NCBI GenBank assembly: GCA_910587555.1
Contig: CAJULV010000048.1
Coordinates: 1 to 31,496, forward strand
Length of the DNA stretch: 31,496 nucleotides
Direction: 5' to 3'
From: an uncultured Acetatifactor sp.
Lineage (GTDB): Bacteria > Bacillota > Clostridia > Lachnospirales > Lachnospiraceae
The notes under the pieces were generated by a model. It searched no databases and was not told where the DNA came from. It saw only the letters and a list, made by a program, of their open reading frames with translations. How positions within the stretch are numbered: position 1 is the stretch's first letter; each line of letters starts with the position of its first letter. Of this stretch, positions 7,621-13,961 are shown one piece after another. The position numbers and the translations under genes are program-made.

Positions 7621-9780
7621 ATGAAAAAAAACGCATTTATACGAGGTGTTTTTTTGGCCTGCGGGCTTCTGACAGCCTGCGGAGCCAAAACAGACCAGGA
7701 AGGTCCCTGGATAGGCATTGCCCCCGGTTCCGACCTGACCGCCGTAACGGAACGGACGGAGTATTATGACCTGGCTGTGGAGACGGAGGCGCTTTTCGAC
7801 CTGGGTCTATGGGAGAAGAATCCGGAGGAATATGATTCAACTGATATACAGGAACGCGGCATCACTATATACAATCTGCTGGGCACCCAATTCACAATGG
7901 GGGAACCGGCACAGCTCTGGTCCGAAGCGACTCCTTTGGGGGTGAATCTCTATCTGTACAGAACAGACGGCAGCCGGGAACTGCTGGTGTCGGGGCTTCC
8001 TGATGATGATGACGATTTTGCGGATGCGATATATGAGGGGTATGTGGATCAGGATAAGAACTGTTATCTTTACTATATAAACTGGCCTGAGATGAACGGG
8101 GAATACACGCCTGTGAGTACTGTTATGAAGCTTCTTCCCACAGGTGAGCTCTCATATCAAAAAAGTCTGGAAGCAGGATTCAAGCTGGAGGATATCTGTC
8201 AGACAGAGGACGGCAGGCTCTATCTGCTGTTGAATGAATACGAGACAGGAAAAGAAGTACTTGAAGAATTTAACGCAGAAACAGGAAAGGTAATTCCGGA
8301 GTCTCGCATGGAGTGGAATTCGATTGATGCATGGATAAGCAGTCTGGGGACTGCAGGTGTCTCTCCTGCACGGACGACTCTTCGGGGGATTGATTCCGTG
8401 GACATGGCGGCACAGAAAATATCTCCGCTCCTGTATTTTGACGGAACAGGCTATAGCTGGCATATTTACATGCGGCTTTGGGATTTTCGGGTGTTTGAAG
8501 ACGGTACCATGGAGTTTCTCTGGACAGATAGGTCCGGGCAGAAGTGCATCCGGGAAAGGATGCATATGGAAAAGGTAGAAAAAACCCCTGTGGTTTTGCG
8601 CGGCGTTTTTGAGCAGGATAGCTGGCTTTCGGATATCGTTGCGCTGTTTAACCGGAAAAGCAAAGATTATCATGTGGTTCTGGAGACCTGCGGCTCCGGC
8701 AATGATGCGGAGGATTTTGCCCGGCTCACCAGTGTTCAGATAGGGGCAGGGAAAGGACCGGATATTCTGTGCGGCAGTGCGCTTTTGAGCGATTATATTA
8801 GCGGAATGCTGGAAAAAGGCGCTCTGGAGGTGCTGAATCCCTATATGGAGGCTTCCGGCATACGGGAGGAGGATTATTTCCCGCTGGTGTTTTCCACATG
8901 GCGTCAGGGGGCGGAGATTTACAGCGTGACGCCGAGGATGGAGGTTTATTGCGAGGAAATGGACCAGGAGGTACTTGGAAGCGGATCGCCGCCGGAGATA
9001 GAGGAGCTGGCGAACGCATTGCTGGCTCGGGAAGGAAGCGGGTTTTACAGAGAAGGGCTTACTTCCGGAGAGCTGCTGCATACATTTCTGCAGGGTTCGG
9101 AAAGCCTCTGGGGAATGGTGGACTGGGGAGCCGGGGATAAAGATTCTCCGGGCAGCTGCGATTTCAATACACCTCTGTTTGCGAAGCTGCTGGAAGCCGC
9201 CAAAAGGTACGGCTATGAAGACAGAAGAGCCTTGGAACAGGAAATTACCCATAGAATAAATCTTTCTGGCTTTTTTAGTTTCAGCAGTCCGGCAGAACAA
9301 AAGGAAGAGGAACTCGTATCTGTGGGAACCCTGTTTGACGACGGCTGCCATGCAGTGTCCTATCCGCTGTATACCATGGCTGTCAATGCCAATTCCGCAA
9401 ACAAGGAAGGCGCATGGGAATTTATTGCCTTTTTGCTTGGGGATGAGATTCAGTACAGGGAAGAGGCTCATCTGCCTCCCGTACACAGACAATCCTTTGA
9501 CAAGTGGCTGGAATGGGAGCTGGAGATTCTCACGAAAAAGGACCGTATTAAAGGGAAGGAGTTTTCGCCTGTTTATTACGGTGAAAACTCCTCGACAGAA
9601 AAGCGGAATGCTTATAAAAAAGCCATCGAGGATGCCAGACCCCTGCCCATGCGGACCGCTCCCATCCTCGCAATCATTCAGGAGGAGGCGAAGGACTATT
9701 TCAACGGCAGCAAGCGTGTGGAAGAGATAATTCAGGTGATTAACAACCGGGTGCAGCTGTATCTGGATGAGAGGAAATGA
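7621..9780 (+). CDS. Solute-binding-type lipoprotein, copy 1
   Basis: 719-residue lipoprotein on the outer face of the membrane. The signal peptide ends in a lipobox, LLTAC, with the lipidated Cys20. Residues about 25-320 form an N-terminal domain I do not recognise. From about 325 the protein resembles family 1 extracellular solute-binding proteins (VVLRGVFEQDSWLSDIVALF, then GAGKGPDILCGSALL and YPLYTMAVNANS). No ABC permease or ATPase is nearby, so a sensing or binding role is as likely as transport. The start at ATG 7621 is fixed by the signal peptide and by alignment with copy 2; the frame is open upstream to 7495 but over the hairpin. The ribosome binding site AGAGAGG at 7603-7609 is rather distant. 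The ligand is unknown. Confidence 0.85.
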   Translation: MKKNAFIRGVFLACGLLTACGAKTDQEGPWIGIAPGSDLTAVTERTEYYDLAVETEALFDLGLWEKNPEEYDSTDIQERGITIYNLLGTQFTMGEPAQLWSEATPLGVNLYLYRTDGSRELLVSGLPDDDDDFADAIYEGYVDQDKNCYLYYINWPEMNGEYTPVSTVMKLLPTGELSYQKSLEAGFKLEDICQTEDGRLYLLLNEYETGKEVLEEFNAETGKVIPESRMEWNSIDAWISSLGTAGVSPARTTLRGIDSVDMAAQKISPLLYFDGTGYSWHIYMRLWDFRVFEDGTMEFLWTDRSGQKCIRERMHMEKVEKTPVVLRGVFEQDSWLSDIVALFNRKSKDYHVVLETCGSGNDAEDFARLTSVQIGAGKGPDILCGSALLSDYISGMLEKGALEVLNPYMEASGIREEDYFPLVFSTWRQGAEIYSVTPRMEVYCEEMDQEVLGSGSPPEIEELANALLAREGSGFYREGLTSGELLHTFLQGSESLWGMVDWGAGDKDSPGSCDFNTPLFAKLLEAAKRYGYEDRRALEQEITHRINLSGFFSFSSPAEQKEEELVSVGTLFDDGCHAVSYPLYTMAVNANSANKEGAWEFIAFLLGDEIQYREEAHLPPVHRQSFDKWLEWELEILTKKDRIKGKEFSPVYYGENSSTEKRNAYKKAIEDARPLPMRTAPILAIIQEEAKDYFNGSKRVEEIIQVINNRVQLYLDERK

Positions 9781-9858
9781 AATGGCATGCCGTCCCCATG
9801 CGTCCAATGAACACAGGTCATAACACTACAAATTAATCATAATAAATTAGCTTTTTTA

Positions 9859-9887
9859 TTGTATTTTTCCAGAATCTGGAGTACAAT
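9859..9887 (+). promoter_or_regulatory. Promoter of the second cassette with a palindrome in the spacer
   Basis: TTGTAT (9859-9864), 17 bases, TACAAT (9882-9887). The spacer contains the perfect 11-base palindrome CCAGAATCTGG at 9869-9879, a plausible operator. Transcription would begin about 60 bases before the small secreted-protein gene. The surrounding 9781-9951 is AT-rich and has no gene. Confidence 0.65.
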
Positions 9888-9951
9888 TGGATCAGAAATA
9901 CAGCTTTGGTTACTGATGTTTCAGAAATTGTAAGACGAAAGGAGAATTTGT

Positions 9952-10245
9952 ATGAAACTGAAAAGGGGAATTGGAGTATTGATGTGTTGTCTGACTGTTA
10001 TGGGAGCATTTTCTTTTGGAGGGCTGCAGACCAAAGCGGCGGCATGCGACCATACGTTTTTGTTGTCACAGCCCGAAGTATTCAAGACTTCTACATATGA
10101 TGCATCAGGGCATTATGATGTGTATGCAACCAAGTCTTGGTGCCCCAAATGTGATTATGTACGTTGGGAGAATGAAATTAAGAAATGGACTGGTGGTCAT
10201 ACATTTAAAGGCAACAAATGTACCAGCTGCACATATGAAAGATAA
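9952..10245 (+). CDS. Small secreted CxxC...CxxC protein, copy 2 (intact)
   Basis: 97-residue precursor. A basic start (MKLKRG) and hydrophobic core to about residue 25 make a clear signal peptide, with likely cleavage near TKAA (28-31). The mature part of about 66 residues begins ACDH and has two cysteine pairs, C64-P-K-C67 and C90-T-S-C93, with His54 and His83 nearby. This is a zinc-ribbon-like or disulfide-bonded layout. I know no family for it. The start has AAAGGAG about 8 bases upstream. It is the first gene of the second cassette, followed by a hairpin and a lipoprotein. A secreted signal, a partner of the lipoprotein or a small effector are all possible; none is shown by the sequence. 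Confidence 0.85.
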   Translation: MKLKRGIGVLMCCLTVMGAFSFGGLQTKAAACDHTFLLSQPEVFKTSTYDASGHYDVYATKSWCPKCDYVRWENEIKKWTGGHTFKGNKCTSCTYER

Positions 10246-10304
10246 TTTTCAAACACACTTAAGCAGAAATAATAGAAGTAAGATATAATTTCAATTATCG
10301 GTTA

Positions 10305-10339
10305 AGATGGAGGATGGCATCAGCTGTCTTCCGTCTTTT
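10305..10339 (+). terminator. Terminator-like hairpin between cassette genes, copy 2
   Basis: A 14-base-pair stem (AGATGGAGGATGGC pairing with GCTGTCTTCCGTCT, with wobbles), ATCA loop and TTTT tail, 60 bases after the small secreted-protein gene. No strong promoter is visible between it and the lipoprotein gene at 10421, so it may act as a partial terminator that sets the ratio of the two products. Confidence 0.75.
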
Positions 10340-10420
10340 CTATATTGCTAAATACAAATTTTTTCTATCCCTTTTAAAACCTGTCCAGCAATTATCATAT
10401 CATGAAAGGCAAAACACAGA

Positions 10421-12583
10421 ATGAAAAAAATAATAATCACACTGACAGTCCTTCTGTCCTGTGCGCTTCTGGCAGCCTGCGGGGACAAGGCGGAGCAGGA
10501 AGGCCCCTGGATAGGCATTGCCCCCGGTTCTGACCTGACTGCAGTAACAGAGCGGACGGAATACTATGACCTGGCCGTGGAGACGGAAGAGCTTTTTGAC
10601 TTAGGGATATGGGAGAAGAATCCGGAGGAGTATTATGCGGGCGATATTGAGTTATTCGGTCTCACCGTATACAATCTGCTGGGCACCCAGTTCGCAATGG
10701 GGGAACCGGCACAGCTCTGGTCCGAGCTGTCTCCTGCGGGAGTGTCCATCTATCTGTACAGGACGGACGGAAGCCGGGAGCTGCTGGCTTCCGGGCTTTC
10801 TGACAATGACAACGCCTTTGTGGAAGCCAGATACGAGGGATATGTGGACCAGGATAAGAACTGCTATTTTTACCGCACAAACCCCCACAAGATTGACGGA
10901 CAATACACGAACATAAGCACTGTTATGAAGATTTCATCCACTGGCGGGATTCAGTACAAAACCGCCCTGGAACCGGGTTACATACTGGAAGATATCTGTC
11001 AGACAGGGGACGGAAGGATTTTCCTGCTGCTGAGTGACTACGAAACACGCATGGAGATTCTGGAAGAGCTAAACCCGGATACCGGCCAGCCGGTTCCGGA
11101 ATCCCGGATGGAGTGGAATTTCATTGGCGACTGGTCAAGCAGCCTGGGGACTGCAGGGAGCTCTCCCGCACGGGCAAGCAGCCAGAGGATTGATTCCCTG
11201 GACATACATGCGCAGAGCGCATCCCCCCTTCTGTATGCTGACGGCACAGCCTTTGCACTGCGTTTTGACTGGGAAATCCAGGACTTCCGGGTACTGGAGG
11301 ACGGTACCATTGAATCGCTTCTGGCCCACAGGGAAGCCCACAGATACACCATGGAAAGGATGCATATAGAAAAAGTGGAAAAAACCCCTGTGGTGGTACG
11401 GGGAATCTTCAATGAGGAATACTGGCTTTCCGAGAAAGCAGCGCTGTTTAACCAGAAGGGCAGTGACTATCATGTCATTCTGGAAACCTGCGGTTACGGC
11501 AATGACGTGGAGGACTATGCCCGGCTCACCAGCGTCCAGGTAGGGGCAGGGAAGGGGCCTGACATCCTGTGCGGCAGCGAGCTCCTCCAGGATTATATCA
11601 GCGGAATGATGGAGAAGGGCGCCCTGGAGGAACTCAATCCCTACATGGAGGCTTCCGGCATCCGGGAGGAGGATTATTTTCCCCTGACTTTCTCCGCATG
11701 GCGCCAGGGAGATAAAATTTACAGCATTACACCAAAGATGGACATTTACTATGAGGAAATGGATGCGGAGGTACTGGGATGCGCGGAGACGCCGGACATT
11801 GAGACTCTGGCGGACGCACTGCTGGCCAGGGAGGAAAGTTCGGTTTACAGATACGGACTTACCTCCGGGGAGCTGCTGAATACATTCCTGCAGGGTTCGG
11901 AAAGCCTCTGGGGGATGGTGGACTGGGGCAGCGGGAATAAAGATTCCAAGGCCGCCTGCGACTTCAATACGCCCCTGTTCGAAAAGCTGTTGGAAGCTGC
12001 CAGGAGGTACGGCTACAACGACAGAAGGAGCCTGGAACCGGAGATTACCCACAGGATAGGTATGCATAACTTTTTTAAATTCAGCAGTCCGGCAGAACAA
12101 ATGGCAGAGGAAACGGTATCTGTGGGCACCCTCTTTGACAGCGGCTGCCATGTGGTATCCTATCCGCTGTATACCATGGCTGTCAATGCCAACTCCCCCA
12201 ACAAGGAGGGGGCATGGGAGTTTATCGCCTTTCTGCTGGGAGAGGAGATCCAGTACAGGGAGGAAGCCTACCTGCCTCCCGTGCACCGGGAATCCTTTGA
12301 CAAATGGCTGGAATGGGAACTCTGGTGGCTTACCGAACCCCGCTTTGAGGATAATGGAAAGGGATGCATTCCCGTTTACCACGGGGAAAATACATCCGAC
12401 GAAAAGGTGGAGGCATACAAAAAAGCCATCGAGGACGCCAGACCTCTGCCCATGCGGACCGCTCCCATCCTCGCAATCATTCAGGAGGAGGCGAAGGACT
12501 ATTTCAATGGCAGCAAGAGCGCGGAGGAAGTGAGCCTGGTAATAAATAACCGGGTGCAGCTGTATCTGGATGAGAGAAAATAA
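10421..12583 (+). CDS. Solute-binding-type lipoprotein, copy 2
   Basis: 720-residue paralogue of the lipoprotein at 7621-9780, alignable end to end. The signal peptide ends in LLAAC, with lipidated Cys20. The segment after it (EQEGPWIGIAPGSDLTAVTE) is nearly identical in both copies, while the middle (about 190-320) diverges more. The solute-binding domain occupies about 325-700, with GAGKGPDILCGSELL and a conserved C-terminal stretch ending in NNRVQLYLDERK. Start ATG 10421 gives a proper signal peptide; AAAGG lies about 11 bases upstream, as in copy 1. It probably depends on the promoter at 9859 through the hairpin at 10305. No transporter partners are present. The duplicated copies may bind different ligands. 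Confidence 0.87.
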   Translation: MKKIIITLTVLLSCALLAACGDKAEQEGPWIGIAPGSDLTAVTERTEYYDLAVETEELFDLGIWEKNPEEYYAGDIELFGLTVYNLLGTQFAMGEPAQLWSELSPAGVSIYLYRTDGSRELLASGLSDNDNAFVEARYEGYVDQDKNCYFYRTNPHKIDGQYTNISTVMKISSTGGIQYKTALEPGYILEDICQTGDGRIFLLLSDYETRMEILEELNPDTGQPVPESRMEWNFIGDWSSSLGTAGSSPARASSQRIDSLDIHAQSASPLLYADGTAFALRFDWEIQDFRVLEDGTIESLLAHREAHRYTMERMHIEKVEKTPVVVRGIFNEEYWLSEKAALFNQKGSDYHVILETCGYGNDVEDYARLTSVQVGAGKGPDILCGSELLQDYISGMMEKGALEELNPYMEASGIREEDYFPLTFSAWRQGDKIYSITPKMDIYYEEMDAEVLGCAETPDIETLADALLAREESSVYRYGLTSGELLNTFLQGSESLWGMVDWGSGNKDSKAACDFNTPLFEKLLEAARRYGYNDRRSLEPEITHRIGMHNFFKFSSPAEQMAEETVSVGTLFDSGCHVVSYPLYTMAVNANSPNKEGAWEFIAFLLGEEIQYREEAYLPPVHRESFDKWLEWELWWLTEPRFEDNGKGCIPVYHGENTSDEKVEAYKKAIEDARPLPMRTAPILAIIQEEAKDYFNGSKSAEEVSLVINNRVQLYLDERK

Positions 12584-12668
12584 GCTCGCCGGGTTTCATC
12601 AGGAGGCAGGGAATCGTATGTTTCCGGAAACGGAATTTCGGCGCAGCTGCAAAAAGCCAACGCAATGA

Positions 12669-12697
12669 TTGCTGATTTCTGCTTTGTGTGATATACT
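12669..12697 (+). promoter_or_regulatory. Extended -10 promoter for dcd
   Basis: TTGCTG (12669-12674), 17 bases, TATACT (12692-12697), with TG one base before the -10. The leader to dcd is about 105 bases. No gene is seen in 12584-12810. Confidence 0.65.
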
Positions 12698-12810
12698 TAT
12701 CCGTAAGTTCGGCATTGAAAAGGGATATTTGCGCAGCTTCAGCCCTGTGTCCATAGAAGGAAGCGGCGTGAAGAAAGCCGGATGAGAAACAAAGGATGAG
12801 GAGGACTGTA

Positions 12811-13350
12811 ATGGTATTATCAGACAGAACAATCTATAAAATGCTGGAAAGCGGGACTTTGCAGATTAGGCCCATGGAGAAGGACCAGGTGCAGCCGGCC
12901 AGCGTGGATATCCGGCTGGGCAACACGTTCAGCATTGTGGAGGATTCTCCCACCGGTATCATTACGCTGGATAAGGAAATCAAATACAAAACCATCAAAA
13001 GTGACACCTATGTCCTGCTGCCGAATCAGTTCGTCCTGGCGACCACCATGGAATACTTTGAACTTCCGGACGATTTGACCGCCTTTGTGGAGGGCAGAAG
13101 CTCCCTGGGAAGGATGGGGCTGTTCATCCAGAACGCAGGCTGGGTAGACCCGGGTTTCAAAGGTGAGATAACCCTTGAACTGTACAATGTGAACCGCTGT
13201 GCCATTGAGCTGAAGGCAGGACGCCGGGTGGGACAGCTTGTCTTTTCGCGGATGGATGATGTGGCAATGCATCCCTATAACGGTAAATACCAGGGGCAGA
13301 GGGGAGCCACGGGTTCCAGGGCTTTTCTGGATGCGGATACGGTGATGTAA
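12811..13350 (+). CDS. dcd: dCTP deaminase (possibly bifunctional dCTP deaminase/dUTPase)
   Basis: Converts dCTP to dUTP (or, in bifunctional members, on to dUMP) for thymidylate synthesis; cytoplasmic homotrimer. 179 residues with the trimeric dUTPase-like fold. QPASVDIRLG near the N-terminus, VEGRSSLGRMGLF then a WVDPGFKGEITLELYN core holding the catalytic Glu, and the flexible C-terminal KYQGQRGATGSRAF. That C-terminal motif resembles the bifunctional Mycobacterium-type enzyme, so dUMP formation is possible. The ATG at 12811 follows GAGGAGG (12798-12804) by 6 bases; an in-frame ATG at 12796 lies inside that site and is rejected. Confidence 0.93.
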   Translation: MVLSDRTIYKMLESGTLQIRPMEKDQVQPASVDIRLGNTFSIVEDSPTGIITLDKEIKYKTIKSDTYVLLPNQFVLATTMEYFELPDDLTAFVEGRSSLGRMGLFIQNAGWVDPGFKGEITLELYNVNRCAIELKAGRRVGQLVFSRMDDVAMHPYNGKYQGQRGATGSRAFLDADTVM

Positions 13351-13448
13351 GTAGCTTCACCGCATACTTTGCGGGCCTGGAAAATTTTGGCACGCCCGGG
13401 ACACCGTGAGCCAGCGCACTTATCCTGCCGATCAGTTGGGAAAATGAA

Positions 13449-13919
13449 TCAGCTGGGAAAATCAAGGCACGCCCGGGATACTGCTGCTGCACATCGCTCC
13501 AGGCCGTCCCGGTCAGCTTCCGTGAACCGGTGAAAGACAGGGCTGTCGATATCCAGCACGGCTGTCAGTTTTCCCCCATGAAACATGGGAATGACGATTT
13601 CCGAATTGGAAGCGCCATCGCAGGCGATATGCCCCGGAAATTCATGCACATTGGGTACAAGCTGTGTGACGCCGTCGGCGGCAGCGGTTCCGCAGACCCC
13701 TTTTCCGAAGTCGATCCGTGTGCAGGCAGGCCTCCCCTGGAAGGGACCCAGTACCAGCCGGCCATCCTTTACCAGGTAGAATCCCACCCAGTTAATCTCA
13801 TTCAGGTTCATCTGCAGCACGGCGGCAGCATTGGCAAGGTTGGCGATGGTATCAGTTTCAGATTCCGTCACCGCTTTCAGCTGCGCCAGAATAAAATCAT
13901 AATCCGTCTGATATTTCAT
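13449..13919 (-). CDS. msrC: Free methionine-(R)-sulfoxide reductase (GAF domain)
   Basis: Reduces free L-methionine-(R)-sulfoxide in the cytoplasm with thioredoxin as electron donor. 156 residues, one GAF domain. It has all three family cysteines, C66 (RPACTRI), C76 (KGVCGTAA) and C100 (HIACDGASNSEIV). Their spacing of 10 and 24 equals that of Escherichia coli C84/C94/C118; the last is catalytic. The family block VPNVHEFPGHIAC is intact. Start ATG has AGAGGG about 7 bases upstream on the minus strand. It is convergent with dcd and lies 42 bases downstream of the end of the GH28-like gene, so the two minus-strand genes may share a transcript. A partial copy of its 3' end lies just beyond its stop. 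Confidence 0.93.
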   Translation of the reverse strand: MKYQTDYDFILAQLKAVTESETDTIANLANAAAVLQMNLNEINWVGFYLVKDGRLVLGPFQGRPACTRIDFGKGVCGTAAADGVTQLVPNVHEFPGHIACDGASNSEIVIPMFHGGKLTAVLDIDSPVFHRFTEADRDGLERCAAAVSRACLDFPS

Positions 13920-13961
13920 GGATAATCCCTCTCTGTCGGTTTATTGCCATGCAGCCCCGAT

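Noticed and set aside
8152..9807. 551-codon minus-strand frame opposite lipoprotein copy 1 (and a 415-codon one at 11135-12382 opposite copy 2)
   Set aside because: Both arise from the same codon usage pattern in paralogous plus-strand genes. The plus-strand proteins have signal peptides, lipoboxes and a recognisable binding domain.
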